From assembly GCA_035690865.1 (NCBI GenBank), contig DASSKE010000005.1, positions 1 through 64,000 of the forward strand: a DNA stretch of 64,000 nucleotides, given 5' to 3'. Origin of the DNA: CAMLQK01 sp035690865 (GTDB lineage: Bacteria; Patescibacteriota; Saccharimonadia; Saccharimonadales; UBA4665). Shown here one piece after another: positions 16,610-25,845 of the stretch. The notes beneath the pieces are model-generated. The model was not told where the DNA came from, did no database searches, and was given only the letters and a program-made list of their open reading frames with translations. Numbering within the stretch: position 1 is the first letter of the stretch; each line of letters begins with the position of its first letter. A program made the translations under genes and the position numbers.

Positions 16610-17653
16610 CTATTCGCACAACTTGTGACAATACTGTTGCGTTAGCGCTTCATGCTCTTCTAGTGTTTTAGAGAAATACAGCGTGCCATCATCACCGCTC
16701 ACAAAGTAAAGCCAATCGGTATTAGAAGGATGCGCAACAGCGTTGAGCGCCGAAATGTCCACATTGCTGATAGGTGTTGGAGGCAGGCCTTTGTGCAGCC
16801 GCGTGTTGTATGGAGAGTCGTAAGAGACACTGGGCTCTTTGCCTGCCATAATAGATCCATAAAAAGCAGTTACATCCGAACCAAGAGCAATATCTTGCTT
16901 CAAACGAGACAGGAATACCTGAGCAACCTGCGCCTGATCGCTCGGTTTTGAAACTTCTTTTTCGACAATAGAAGCCAGAATAATCGCTTGGTACGTACTC
17001 AATCCCTGCGCTGCAAAAGAAGCTCGCAAGTCGGGGGTTAAGGCGTTCTGCATACCCGCCAGCGAACGCTCAACCACCGAAGAAGCTGTGGTAGACGATG
17101 TTTTCTGGAATGAGTCCGGGAACAAATAGCCCTCAAGGTTGGCACCCTCAGGCTTGTCTACGAGCGCAGGATTAGTAGCATAGGCGGCAGGGTCTAGCGC
17201 CGCGTCAACATCGCTGGGCGAAAAACCATCATTAATGAGCGCGGCGCGTATTTGATCTATCCGCTGACCTGGCAAAATGGTTACCGTATCCACGGCAATA
17301 TTACCGTTTGTTAGCTTTATAACAATTTCTTGTGTCGAAAGGCTTGGCGCCAGTGCGTAGGTACCAGCCTGCAAATTACTCCGGGCCTGTTTACTGCTAA
17401 CGTACAGTTTAAACGCCCAGGCGCTTCGGATTAGCTTAGCGTCTTGAAGTTGTTTGGCAATCTCATCGAGAGAGGAGCCTTCTTTAACGACTACTAGTTT
17501 GGTTGTCTGGATATTGTTTACCGGCTCAAGATTCCTGTAGTACATTTGGCGCGCATATAAGGTTGCGCCCACAATCAGCGCTATTGTCACCAAAAGAACA
17601 ACCGTTAAACGACGCGGCCAACGTTTTTGCTTTACGCGAGTCGTGTATTTCAT
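16610..17653 (-). CDS. mltG: Endolytic murein transglycosylase MltG (YceG-like)
   Basis: Cleaves nascent glycan strands and so ends peptidoglycan polymerisation. The 347 residues have a basic N-terminus, one membrane helix (about 17-35), a LysM-like part and the YceG catalytic domain with Glu in LASIVEKEVSK and the SYDSPYNTRLHKGLPPTPI segment near the C-terminus. Its ATG overlaps the ruvX stop (ATGA), the usual mltG-ruvX neighbourhood. Confidence 0.95.
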   Translation of the reverse strand: MKYTTRVKQKRWPRRLTVVLLVTIALIVGATLYARQMYYRNLEPVNNIQTTKLVVVKEGSSLDEIAKQLQDAKLIRSAWAFKLYVSSKQARSNLQAGTYALAPSLSTQEIVIKLTNGNIAVDTVTILPGQRIDQIRAALINDGFSPSDVDAALDPAAYATNPALVDKPEGANLEGYLFPDSFQKTSSTTASSVVERSLAGMQNALTPDLRASFAAQGLSTYQAIILASIVEKEVSKPSDQAQVAQVFLSRLKQDIALGSDVTAFYGSIMAGKEPSVSYDSPYNTRLHKGLPPTPISNVDISALNAVAHPSNTDWLYFVSGDDGTLYFSKTLEEHEALTQQYCHKLCE

Positions 17654-18075
17654 GCCTGCTCCTTTTGCGGCGACTGCAAAAAATCATCCAGAATATAGGT
17701 GGCCGCCAGAGCATCAACATCACCCTTGGAGTATGGTTTCTTGCGGGCCGCTAGCTCTGCTTCGGCTTTTTGAGATGTTAGGGCCTCGTCCTGCCAATAC
17801 AAAGGAATACGCACTACTTTTTTGAGCTGGGATACAAAATCACGGACGTATCTGGTCTGATCGGTCTCCTGGCTTTGCATTCCCCGTGGGAGACCAATAA
17901 CCAGCATGGAAGCGTCTTGTTCGGCGATAAGCCCCTGGACTGTTTGCATGATGTCCTCCGTGTTGCTTACTGTTGTGAGTGGATGAGCAATTCGGGCGAT
18001 AGTATTTGCTTCGGCCACGCCTATTCGCTGTGCGCCCACATCGAGCGCTAAGATAATCTGAAAGTTACTGGACAT
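17650..18075 (-). CDS. ruvX: Putative Holliday junction resolvase / pre-16S rRNA nuclease
   Basis: The 141 residues have an RNase H-like YqgF fold: LALDVGAQRIGVAEAN at the start, VIGLPRGMQ in the middle, DEALTSQKAE, and a final Asp in VDALAATYILDDFL. The family is implicated in maturation of the 5' end of 16S rRNA and in Holliday junction cleavage. It overlaps the upstream gene by 11 bp and the downstream mltG by 4 bp, so translation is coupled. The stop is TGA, which shows that TGA terminates here. Confidence 0.92.
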   Translation of the reverse strand: MSSNFQIILALDVGAQRIGVAEANTIARIAHPLTTVSNTEDIMQTVQGLIAEQDASMLVIGLPRGMQSQETDQTRYVRDFVSQLKKVVRIPLYWQDEALTSQKAEAELAARKKPYSKGDVDALAATYILDDFLQSPQKEQA

Positions 18076-19810
18076 TCGTGGTCTTTTGCGGCTTCTCTAT
18101 CACAATCGTTATTTGGTCGGCGCCGTGAGGCATGGAAGTGACCCAGAATGGACTGTAGTGAATGGTAACATCAACCACACCAGGATATGCCTTGATTATC
18201 TTTTCGGCATCGCCCGACTTTTTACCAACCACTTGCTTAGCGAGCGCATCTGTGTCAATGTCGGGGCCAGCAACAACGGTGGTCTGCATAGTAGTAGCAA
18301 TGGAGCCGCCGGTCGAAGTAGAAGGCGCCGAGAAGTTGGCACTATCCGTGCCATAATCAAGGATACTTTGTTTTTGCTGGTCTATTTCGTCTTTAACAGC
18401 TTCCTTAACAAGCCGCTCGAGGTCAGATTGTTTAGTGCCCGCCATTGTGTAGGTAACTTTAGCTGTTACCGTGGCAGAATCTACCGCGGCGCCAGCCTGA
18501 GCGCTGCTTGAAATTGCCGGGTCGGTCGCAGTAAAGGTTGCTTCTACGGCAAACATACCGTTACTGGTAAGTTCGTTTTTGAGCTGCTGTTTAATAGCAG
18601 AGCTGTCTTGCGTTGCAATTTTATCCTTGGCGCTGTCTATGTCAGATTGCTGCAATATCTTCTGGATATCATCGGTACCGCCTGACATTGAATCGTCAGA
18701 TTCAGCCGTAACGCCTGAGCGGCCAGCAACACTAAAGGTAGTAGGAGCAACGTTGTATTTAGCACCAGGACTCTGCGCAGTTACGGCGATAGATTTAGTG
18801 GTACGGAAAACGCATTTTCCAGGCTGCGAAGTAGTATCTGCCTCAAACTTAGCCGTTGATTGGGTGATAAAAGTCAAGCCATTGCTTGTAATGCCGGTGC
18901 CAGCGGCCACATCAGCCGGGATAGTGCCCGTGCACGAACCAGCCGACATAACAACTGTGCCGCCAGCTTTTTTACCATTATTCTGTTCGCCTGTAGCTGT
19001 TGCCTGCTGCGTGTAGCTCTTTTGGGCCTTTTGTACTTGCGCTGGCAAAGTATTATTCGTTGTGTCTACTGTGTCGGCGTTAGGGTCCAGCGTAAGTTGC
19101 ACATTAGTATCAAAGGCCTGGCTATCAGTTTTAATGGTAATGCTGCCCCTGGGCAATACACTCAGCGCCATATACAGCGCAAATATTAGCACAACCAAAC
19201 CGGCACCGCCAATAATAAGCCATTTACGGAAGTTGCCAAAGTTTGGCACTTTGAGGCTTTTATCTTTTTTGCTCAGCGGTTTTTGGGCATCCAGCCCGCC
19301 CACTTTTGCCTCATTACCAGTGGTAGTATTGTCAAAAGCAACGGCTTCATTCTCTTTTTTTGCACCAGCCGCCGTATCGTACGACGGAGATACAACGCGT
19401 CCTTGTGCGCCACGGGCAGCCAGCTCGCCAACGCTTGCGCGCTTATTTAGTGGCTCATCATCAAGCATAACTGCTTCTTCGGCATCGTCGGCAATATCGT
19501 CTGCGGGCGTATGTGTTGCCTGTGGAATCTCGGGCTTGCTTTGGAGATTCTTTGCCACATAAATGCCGCTTGCCGTCGCCAACGGCATAAGACCAGCCTC
19601 CGAGGTAATGAGCACTAAATGCTTCTTGTCTTCATCGGCAGCACGCTTTAAAAGCTTCATATTGACGGCACTCTGCAAGGTGGTGGCACGCTTTGGCAAT
19701 ACTAAGGCTACAATTTTACTCTTGGAGTCGCGCAATTTGTCAATGATAGCTGTTATTTCGTCATCTATATCTATGTAGATAATGTCTTTGGCGGGGGTGC
19801 TGTTGTTCAT
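18065..19810 (-). CDS. Membrane-anchored baseplate J-like protein
   Basis: 581 residues. The cytoplasmic N-terminal part (1-95; IIYIDIDDEITAIIDKLRDS, then VALVLPKRATTLQSAVNMKLLKR) is a small alpha/beta domain typical of CPR bacteria. A Ser/Ala/acidic linker, one membrane helix (about 202-222) and a long extracytoplasmic beta-rich part rich in Thr and Ala follow. The region from about 270 to 400 resembles baseplate J-like proteins. It is cotranscribed with the FtsA-like gene (ATGA-type overlap) and ruvX/mltG, suggesting an envelope or pilus-assembly role. No phage genes are nearby. Confidence 0.75.
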   Translation of the reverse strand: MNNSTPAKDIIYIDIDDEITAIIDKLRDSKSKIVALVLPKRATTLQSAVNMKLLKRAADEDKKHLVLITSEAGLMPLATASGIYVAKNLQSKPEIPQATHTPADDIADDAEEAVMLDDEPLNKRASVGELAARGAQGRVVSPSYDTAAGAKKENEAVAFDNTTTGNEAKVGGLDAQKPLSKKDKSLKVPNFGNFRKWLIIGGAGLVVLIFALYMALSVLPRGSITIKTDSQAFDTNVQLTLDPNADTVDTTNNTLPAQVQKAQKSYTQQATATGEQNNGKKAGGTVVMSAGSCTGTIPADVAAGTGITSNGLTFITQSTAKFEADTTSQPGKCVFRTTKSIAVTAQSPGAKYNVAPTTFSVAGRSGVTAESDDSMSGGTDDIQKILQQSDIDSAKDKIATQDSSAIKQQLKNELTSNGMFAVEATFTATDPAISSSAQAGAAVDSATVTAKVTYTMAGTKQSDLERLVKEAVKDEIDQQKQSILDYGTDSANFSAPSTSTGGSIATTMQTTVVAGPDIDTDALAKQVVGKKSGDAEKIIKAYPGVVDVTIHYSPFWVTSMPHGADQITIVIEKPQKTTNVQ

Positions 19811-21141
19811 ACGCGTAATATCCTATCCAACCTCTCTTTGATAGAGCCATCGGGGCCGGTGCCCGAGAATTGTGCCGTGTCCAAACCTACCCGCAAAAGG
19901 CCCATTGCGGTAATAAATGTGTGGTCGTTAACCTGGCCTGTTTTATCAACTATTCCCACGACTTGATCGGGATGAATATGCTGCACAATAGGTTTACGAG
20001 TAAATGGCAGGCCGCGGTACCAGTCGGTGTGCTCAAGCTTGTCCATAAGCGGTTGAAGGCTTGAACCGCCGCCACAAAGTAGCACGCGATGGGGCAAGTG
20101 ATCGAGCTTATCAAACTCGCTCAGTGCCAGCTCGACGCCGCTGGACCAAACACTCAGGGTTTTTTGCAATGCGCCGAGCGTTGACGCTGCTTTATCATGT
20201 GGCAAGCTGCCATCAGAAACACGCAACTTAAGATCTTCGGCATCCTCAAACTCTACGCCCAGCTCGCGTTCAATAGAGCGAGTAAAGGCACGCCCACCGA
20301 TACCAAACATTTTAGTTCCCTGAACACCACCTTCGTTGAGAACGGCTATATCGGTAGTACCGCCACCGATATCCATAAGTATTGCGCTCATTGAGGCACT
20401 CGTGTCATCACCAATAACCGAACGCGAAACTGCAAACGGCTCTGCCGCTACGGCTACTAAATCAAGATCGAGCTGCTGCGCTGTGCGCTCCAATGCACCA
20501 ATATGAATAAGCGGCGCAAAGGCAGTATACAGTTGCACAACAACGTCACGTCCCTGAAAACCAACGGGGTTCGTTACTTTGTATCCGTCAATTTCAATAC
20601 CCACAAGCGCACTGTTTACTAAACGAACGTCAACGTCCTTATTGCCAAGCTCCCATACCATTTGACGCTTGGCTTTTTCTTGAGCACGCTGCTGCACAAG
20701 CTTAATTATGCGCTCAACTTCGGCAAGATCCAGCACTTTTTCGGCATCTTTACGGGTCACGCGCACAGTAGAAGTAATGCCTTTTACAAGTTCGCCAGCA
20801 ATACCGATAACCGCCGAACGAGCGCTCACACCGGCTTGCTGCTCGGCTTGGGCCAGAGCGGTATCACAATTTTGTACCACACGAGTAATATCAGCAATGG
20901 CGCCTGCCTGCATATCACCCAGGCCTTGGTGTTGTCGCCCAACGCCGATAATCTCGATGCCTCCGTGCTGCACACGACCAATAAGCGCTTTAACAAATTC
21001 AGTACCAATATCCAGACCGACAATGTATTGCTCTTCGGCAGCTTCACGCTGTACGACTTTAGCGTTTATTTCGTTCGCTTTGTCGCTTACCCTGCTGGCC
21101 ATTGCCTGACCGATGTTTTTGACTTTATCAAGATTCAGCAT
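19807..21141 (-). CDS. FtsA/PilM-like actin-fold ATPase
   Basis: The 444 residues show the actin-fold phosphate motifs: YIVGLDIGTEFVKALIG near 40, MDIGGGTTDIAVL near 255 and LCGGGSSLQPLMDKLE near 350. Length and layout match FtsA better than PilM (a 1C-like insert after motif 1), but no ftsZ is nearby and the neighbour is a membrane-anchored secreted-domain protein, so a PilM-like assembly role is possible. TATAAT (21153-21158) lies 11 nt before the ATG. Confidence 0.8.
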   Translation of the reverse strand: MLNLDKVKNIGQAMASRVSDKANEINAKVVQREAAEEQYIVGLDIGTEFVKALIGRVQHGGIEIIGVGRQHQGLGDMQAGAIADITRVVQNCDTALAQAEQQAGVSARSAVIGIAGELVKGITSTVRVTRKDAEKVLDLAEVERIIKLVQQRAQEKAKRQMVWELGNKDVDVRLVNSALVGIEIDGYKVTNPVGFQGRDVVVQLYTAFAPLIHIGALERTAQQLDLDLVAVAAEPFAVSRSVIGDDTSASMSAILMDIGGGTTDIAVLNEGGVQGTKMFGIGGRAFTRSIERELGVEFEDAEDLKLRVSDGSLPHDKAASTLGALQKTLSVWSSGVELALSEFDKLDHLPHRVLLCGGGSSLQPLMDKLEHTDWYRGLPFTRKPIVQHIHPDQVVGIVDKTGQVNDHTFITAMGLLRVGLDTAQFSGTGPDGSIKERLDRILRV

Positions 21142-21183
21142 ATTCGATAATTATTATAGCACAAGCGTCATCGCCGGCATACG

Positions 21184-21687
21184 TTATTGTTGCACCCTGG
21201 AAGGGGCTAGCAACACTCCATTCTCCAAAGACTTAACCTGCAATACGTATAAAACCTTTTGATCGGTTAGTGAACGTAACTTGTCTGCTTCTTGTTTGGC
21301 ATGTTCGGGGTGTGCCCGGTAGTCGTCAATTTGCGCACCGAGCAAGTAGTCGCGGGCACAGCCTGACTCAAGCGCGTCGGTACTAACATAGTACGTAGTA
21401 GTAACTGTATCGCCACTCTTTTTTACTTCTTCTTTAGATTGAGGATTAGCCGGGCAGGTACGCTGCATGCCCTGGTAAAAGAACTTGGCCACGGTAAAGT
21501 TGTGCATGCGCGAAGCAGTAAAGGCTACTAAAAGAAGTAGCACAAACACAGCATTACATGTCAGAGAAATAAGCAAGGCGCGCTTTTTATCTTCGGGGCT
21601 TTTAAGAAATGAGGTAAACTTTAACGTCTTTGCGACAGCCTTGCCGCTCGTCTTCTTGATTCTAGATGGAGTTTTGGAGTCTTTCAT
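21184..21687 (-). CDS. Single-pass membrane protein, hypothetical
   Basis: A 167-residue protein: basic cytoplasmic N-terminus, one membrane helix (about 39-62, LISLTCNAVFVLLLLVAF), then a soluble extracytoplasmic part with two Cys. I chose ATG 21687 over 21714 because TGC-TATAAT lies 7 nt before it. No family recognised. Confidence 0.65.
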   Translation of the reverse strand: MKDSKTPSRIKKTSGKAVAKTLKFTSFLKSPEDKKRALLISLTCNAVFVLLLLVAFTASRMHNFTVAKFFYQGMQRTCPANPQSKEEVKKSGDTVTTTYYVSTDALESGCARDYLLGAQIDDYRAHPEHAKQEADKLRSLTDQKVLYVLQVKSLENGVLLAPSRVQQ

Positions 21688-21694
21688 GGAGCTT

Positions 21695-21700
21695 ATTATA
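21695..21700 (-). promoter_or_regulatory. -10 box, near-leaderless promoter of the 21687 gene
   Basis: TGCTATAAT on the minus strand with a 7-nt gap to the ATG. If transcription starts 6-8 nt after the box, the mRNA begins at the start codon. Confidence 0.6.
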
Positions 21701-21724
21701 GCAAAGCTTGCCAAAAGACAAGAG

Positions 21725-21827
21725 AAAGACGCTCACAGCTTCTGTAAAGCAGGGTCAGCTAGCGCCACAGGCTGAACGAAGTTCACCTGTAAAGCGCCCT
21801 GCCGCCAGAAGCCGTGAGCGTCTTTTT
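21725..21827. other. 101-bp near-perfect hairpin element (terminator, small RNA or MITE-like)
   Basis: Arms AAAGACGCTCAC/GTGAGCGTCTTT (12 bp), a mismatch, GCTTCTG/CAGAAGC (7 bp), GCAGGG/CCCTGC (6 bp), ACAGG/CCTGT (5 bp) and TGAAC/GTTCA (5 bp) nest around a 3-nt loop (21778-21780). On the plus strand the base runs into TTTTT, like an intrinsic terminator. On the minus strand it begins 10 nt after the alaS stop. It is far longer than a normal terminator. It lacks the GGAA-loop signature of SRP RNA. Confidence 0.6.
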
Positions 21828-21834
21828 GAAAAGT

Positions 21835-23742
21835 CTATTGCAAAACCGCTTTGATACGACGGATGCCAGCGCTGGAAGCTTCTTCTTTCGTAATCTTGAA
21901 GTGCTTACCCTCTTCGGCCAGTTGGCCAGTATGGTCAACGTGCGGACCGCCACAAATTTCAAAGCTAAAGCGATCGTCGCCCTCACCCATCTGATAAATC
22001 TTAACCGTATCACCGTAGCGATCACCAAAAGCGCCCAGCGCACCCATCTCGAGCGCCTGTTTCGTTGGATATTCCTTCCAGAATACTGGCAAATCCTTGG
22101 CGATTTGCTCATTTACGATGTCCTCGACTTGCTTGATCTGTTCCGGCGTTACTTTGGCGTCGTGGCTAAAGTCAAAGCGCAGGCGCTCTTCGGTAATGTT
22201 AGAGCCACGCTGAATAACGTGATTGCCAAGAACCTGACGCAAGGCCTGGTACATAAGGTGCGTTGCCGTGTGGTACTTTTTGTGCTGCAGGGTTTGGCCA
22301 CCTAAACCGCCCTTAAAGGTGCCTTTAGTTGCTCCCTGTGACCGAGCTTTTTGCTCGGCCATTTTTGTCTCAAAAACAGCTTTCCAGTCATCGCTCAATC
22401 GGGCGCCCTCATGCATGGCAATCACTTCTTCGGATAGTTCCAAAGGATAGCCATAGGTGTCGTAAAGGGTAAACACAAAATCGCCAGGAACAATAACAGC
22501 TTCACCGCCGTTTTGGTTCCGACTAACGTATTTGTTTAATTCGGCAAGACCTTTGCGGAGAGTTTGGCGGAAGACTTTTTCTTCTTTTATTAACACGGCG
22601 ATTACAGTGTCACGCTTGGCAACTACCTCTGGGAAATCACCTTCGTAAAGACCCGTAATAATAGGGATAAGTTCTTCGAGGAAGTTCTGCTCAATGCCCA
22701 AGTTAAACGACTTCATAATGGCGCGGCGAACCAAGCGGCGCATTACGTAGCCTTGTTCCTTGTTGCTTGGCACAATGCCATCCACGGCCAAAAAGGTTGC
22801 AGCACGCAAATGGTCGGCAATTACCCGCATGGCGTTGGTGTTGCTGTCGTATGTTTTGCCCGAAATCTGCTCCAGCTTTTCGATAATTGGCCACATGAGG
22901 CTGATCTTAAATACATCTGGATCGTCTATAGCGGCGGCGGCAATGCGCTCCAAACCAGAACCTTGGTCGATGTTTGGTTTTTGAAGCGGCACAAATACCC
23001 CTTCAGCTTCTTTTCGGTAAGCCATAAACACGTTATTGCCGATTTCGATAAAGCGGCCGCAGTCACAGTTAGGATGACAATGCTCACCATATTCCGGGTT
23101 ATGCGGGGTTCCAAAGTCATAAAACATCTCTGAATCTGGCCCGCACGGGTCGCCCACAGGGGTGTGTTCTGGATCACCGTTACGGCTCCACCAGTTTTTA
23201 CTGCCATCGTAGTAAAAGATGCGCTCGCCCGGCTTCATACCACGCTTATAGCCATCTTCTTCTGAGCCTATGTCGGCAACATTGTTGCTGAGGCCTTTTT
23301 TGGCAAACAATTGCGCCCATAATTCGGCTGCTTCGGTATCTTTAGGGATGTCGTATTGCGGGGCACCAATAAAGCAAGTGATGTACAGCTTAGAAGCGTC
23401 AAGGCCCACCACCTCTGTAAGGAACTCGAATATCCAAGGCACTTGCTCAGCTTTAAAGTAGTCGCCCAGGCTCCAGTTACCCAGCATTTCGAAGAATGTT
23501 GTGTGGCGATTGTCACCCACCTCGGTAGTGTCTTGCGCACGCAAGCAGGTTTGGCTGTCAACAATACGAGTACCCTCGGGGTGTTCCTCGCCCAGCAAAT
23601 AGGGAATCATCGGCTGCATGCCTGATCCGGTAAAAAGCGTTGTGGGGTCGTTTTGAGGCACTAAAAGCGCCCTTGGAATAGCCGTGTGGCCACGCTGCTT
23701 AAAGAAGTTGAGGTATGCTGCTCGAATTTGCTGTGCGTTCAT
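21835..23742 (-). CDS. alaS: Alanyl-tRNA synthetase, short form without C-Ala domain
   Basis: Charges tRNA-Ala. The catalytic class II core is at the N-terminus (FFKQRGHTAIPRALLVP; GCGL-type motif replaced by QGSGLERIAAAA near 265). The editing domain keeps its zinc ligands HTATH (about 495) and CGGPHVDH (about 607). At 635 residues it lacks the C-Ala domain (usual length about 875), as in other CPR lineages. TATACT (23750-23755) lies 7 nt before the ATG. Confidence 0.96.
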   Translation of the reverse strand: MNAQQIRAAYLNFFKQRGHTAIPRALLVPQNDPTTLFTGSGMQPMIPYLLGEEHPEGTRIVDSQTCLRAQDTTEVGDNRHTTFFEMLGNWSLGDYFKAEQVPWIFEFLTEVVGLDASKLYITCFIGAPQYDIPKDTEAAELWAQLFAKKGLSNNVADIGSEEDGYKRGMKPGERIFYYDGSKNWWSRNGDPEHTPVGDPCGPDSEMFYDFGTPHNPEYGEHCHPNCDCGRFIEIGNNVFMAYRKEAEGVFVPLQKPNIDQGSGLERIAAAAIDDPDVFKISLMWPIIEKLEQISGKTYDSNTNAMRVIADHLRAATFLAVDGIVPSNKEQGYVMRRLVRRAIMKSFNLGIEQNFLEELIPIITGLYEGDFPEVVAKRDTVIAVLIKEEKVFRQTLRKGLAELNKYVSRNQNGGEAVIVPGDFVFTLYDTYGYPLELSEEVIAMHEGARLSDDWKAVFETKMAEQKARSQGATKGTFKGGLGGQTLQHKKYHTATHLMYQALRQVLGNHVIQRGSNITEERLRFDFSHDAKVTPEQIKQVEDIVNEQIAKDLPVFWKEYPTKQALEMGALGAFGDRYGDTVKIYQMGEGDDRFSFEICGGPHVDHTGQLAEEGKHFKITKEEASSAGIRRIKAVLQ

Positions 23743-23749
23743 GATATCC

Positions 23750-23755
23750 AGTATA
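23750..23755 (-). promoter_or_regulatory. -10 box, near-leaderless alaS promoter
   Basis: TATACT on the minus strand, 7 nt before the alaS start codon; no Shine-Dalgarno. Confidence 0.55.
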
Positions 23756-23853
23756 ACAGAGGTCAGAGCTTTTTACAAAGTACGATTAATATTGCATTAT
23801 CTGTGCATCACGGGTATTATTGATATTCATTACATAAAGATTATACACATATT

Positions 23854-24783
23854 ATGAGTATGTACCCCGAACAGCCGCCGCTTTGCACCACTACTGGCAC
23901 CGAGTGCCAGCCTTGCCCTGCCGGAGCTGAACCCCGGAATTGCCGCTATCTCGCCCTAGGCCAAACTATCGTCGAACAAAAAATCGAAATATCTGGCCTC
24001 CAGGAAGATATCGCCCACCTTACCCTCGACCCCAAGCTGCCTAACACGCTCAATTTAGCCGGGCTATACCTTCACGCGCAAAAAGACCCTTTTATGCAAG
24101 AACAATTGCGCCAAGGCACCTGTGGCTTTATCTTTCTGGACGTGCGCGGCCTTAGCTACGTAAATGGCACGTTTGGCCACGATATTGGCGACCTTTTTCT
24201 CGAAGAAGGCCGAGACAGAATTCACGAAGCGCTCACCGGACATATCCGCGCCCAAAACCAACCTGTAAGTCTGGAGCGAAGGAACAATACATCTGCGCAG
24301 CCCAACGATGAATTTGCTCGCCTTGGCGGCGATGAGTTTGGCGCATTGCTTTACAATATTGGTCCGGCAGACTTTGAACGGCGCACTCGAGAGGTAGACC
24401 TGAGTGTTGACGTGTACGAAGCAGCTATCCGCGACCAAGCTAACGATGAAGGGCTGCCAATTATTGCCAGTGTGGCTGGCATGCACATGACCGAACTACC
24501 AAACCGCCCATCGAGCGAAACTACCTGGACACCCGATCACTACGTTAAAGTACTCAAAGAACTCATTAAACAAGCTGGGCGACGGCACGACGAAGGTTCC
24601 AAAATTGAGCAATACTCGATTATGGCCGCCATGCTTGCCATTAGCAAGGACATCGTCATTCCTTTTGACACTCCTGAGGAGCAAAAAGATAACGCCCGAA
24701 GGATCGCAGCTAAATTCTTTCCTGCTTTTTTGCCGAACTTTGTTGCAAAAGCCAAACAGCTACACAACGATTCCACCGCCTAA
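23854..24783 (+). CDS. GGDEF-domain protein with N-terminal four-cysteine motif
   Basis: 309 residues. The GGDEF domain (about 85-230) has FIFLDVRGLSYVNGTFGHDIGD and the intact signature RLGGDEFGAL, so diguanylate cyclase activity is possible. The N-terminus has four cysteines (residues 11, 18, 21, 30; C-x6-C-x2-C-x8-C), suitable for a metal or Fe-S centre, followed by a short coiled-coil-like helix. The C-terminal 70 residues are unassigned. TATACA lies 6 nt before the ATG. The 3' end overlaps convergent mnmA by 24 bp. Confidence 0.82.
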   Translation: MSMYPEQPPLCTTTGTECQPCPAGAEPRNCRYLALGQTIVEQKIEISGLQEDIAHLTLDPKLPNTLNLAGLYLHAQKDPFMQEQLRQGTCGFIFLDVRGLSYVNGTFGHDIGDLFLEEGRDRIHEALTGHIRAQNQPVSLERRNNTSAQPNDEFARLGGDEFGALLYNIGPADFERRTREVDLSVDVYEAAIRDQANDEGLPIIASVAGMHMTELPNRPSSETTWTPDHYVKVLKELIKQAGRRHDEGSKIEQYSIMAAMLAISKDIVIPFDTPEEQKDNARRIAAKFFPAFLPNFVAKAKQLHNDSTA

Positions 24784-25803
24784 TACGCGGTCGCCGCTAT
24801 ATATGACGGTAGATTGGCCTGGCGTAACTGCCCGTATCTCTTCTTGCAGATCAAGCAGAAGCATGTCATCTGCGTAACGCATCCCGGCAACAGGCACTAA
24901 AGGAGCACGATAGCGTGTTCTTACCTGAAGCTGTTCTTGTTCGGTGGGTGGCTGGTTAATCCAATGTACGTCCGTAAGACGCAATGTCTTACTCCATAAG
25001 TCTGGATCTTGTAAATCTGTTGTCACCCGCACGATATTCGCCTGCATATCTTTGCCAGTTACGTAATACGGCAATCCACCGCCTACGTTGAGGCCATGGC
25101 GCTGGCCAATAGTGTAAAAAATGGCTCCGTCATGGCGGCCAATCACTTGTTTGTGCTGGTCGACGATATCACCAGGCTCAGTCGTAACAAATTGCTGCAA
25201 GAATTCTTTTATGCCAACTTTGCCGACAAAGCAGATCCCCTGACTGTCTTTTTTCTCGGCCGTTGCCAAGCCCAACTCTTTAGCAATCTCGCGGATTTGC
25301 GGTTTTTGGTATTCACCAATCGGCATCAGAGATTGTGTAAGAGCCTTTTCGGTAACGCGATATAAGAAGTAGCTTTGATCCTTGTTGTCATCCAAGCCGG
25401 TTAGCAGCTGGCCGTTCTTGATGCGAGCATAGTGGCCAGTTGCAATCATGTCTGCCCCGTCAGCGATTGCCGCTTCTAGAAAGAGTTTAAATTTAATCTC
25501 CTGATTGCACATAATGTCAGGGTTAGGCGTCCGGCCGGCACGGTACCCCTCGAGCATATAGTCAACTACACGCTGACGATATTGCGTTTCAAAATCGTAC
25601 ATTTTAAATGGAATGCCAAGCTGCACCGCAACACGTTTGGCATCTTGGTAATCTTCTTTCCATGGACATTCAAAGCCAGGGAGATCCTGACTCCAGTTTT
25701 TCATGTAAACGCCTGTTACGTCATAGCCCTGCTTAAGCAATAGGGCGGCCGTAACCGAACTATCGACGCCGCCGCTCATTCCAACAAAAACTTTTTGTGC
25801 CAT
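24760..25803 (-). CDS. mnmA: tRNA-specific 2-thiouridylase MnmA
   Basis: Puts the 2-thio group on U34 of tRNA-Lys, -Glu and -Gln. The 347 residues show the PP-loop GMSGGVDSSV (8-17), the first catalytic Cys in NPDIMCNQEIKF (about 102) and the second in DSQGICFVGK (about 198). Sulfur would come from the cysteine desulfurase at 37975. TATAAT (25813-25818) lies 9 nt before the ATG. Confidence 0.97.
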   Translation of the reverse strand: MAQKVFVGMSGGVDSSVTAALLLKQGYDVTGVYMKNWSQDLPGFECPWKEDYQDAKRVAVQLGIPFKMYDFETQYRQRVVDYMLEGYRAGRTPNPDIMCNQEIKFKLFLEAAIADGADMIATGHYARIKNGQLLTGLDDNKDQSYFLYRVTEKALTQSLMPIGEYQKPQIREIAKELGLATAEKKDSQGICFVGKVGIKEFLQQFVTTEPGDIVDQHKQVIGRHDGAIFYTIGQRHGLNVGGGLPYYVTGKDMQANIVRVTTDLQDPDLWSKTLRLTDVHWINQPPTEQEQLQVRTRYRAPLVPVAGMRYADDMLLLDLQEEIRAVTPGQSTVIYSGDRVLGGGIVV

Positions 25804-25812
25804 ATTAGCTGT

Positions 25813-25818
25813 ATTATA
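25813..25818 (-). promoter_or_regulatory. -10 box, near-leaderless mnmA promoter
   Basis: TATAAT on the minus strand, 9 nt before the ATG; expected leader 1-3 nt. Confidence 0.55.
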
Positions 25819-25845
25819 TCAAATTCTGACGACGCAAGCCACGGG

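Noticed and set aside
18065..19810. Prophage baseplate gene
   Set aside because: The protein has a membrane anchor, and its neighbours are mltG, ruvX and an FtsA-like gene; no other phage genes are present.
21725..21827. SRP (4.5S) RNA
   Set aside because: The long hairpin invites this, but neither strand has the GGAA tetraloop with the AGCA-type internal loop of SRP RNA.
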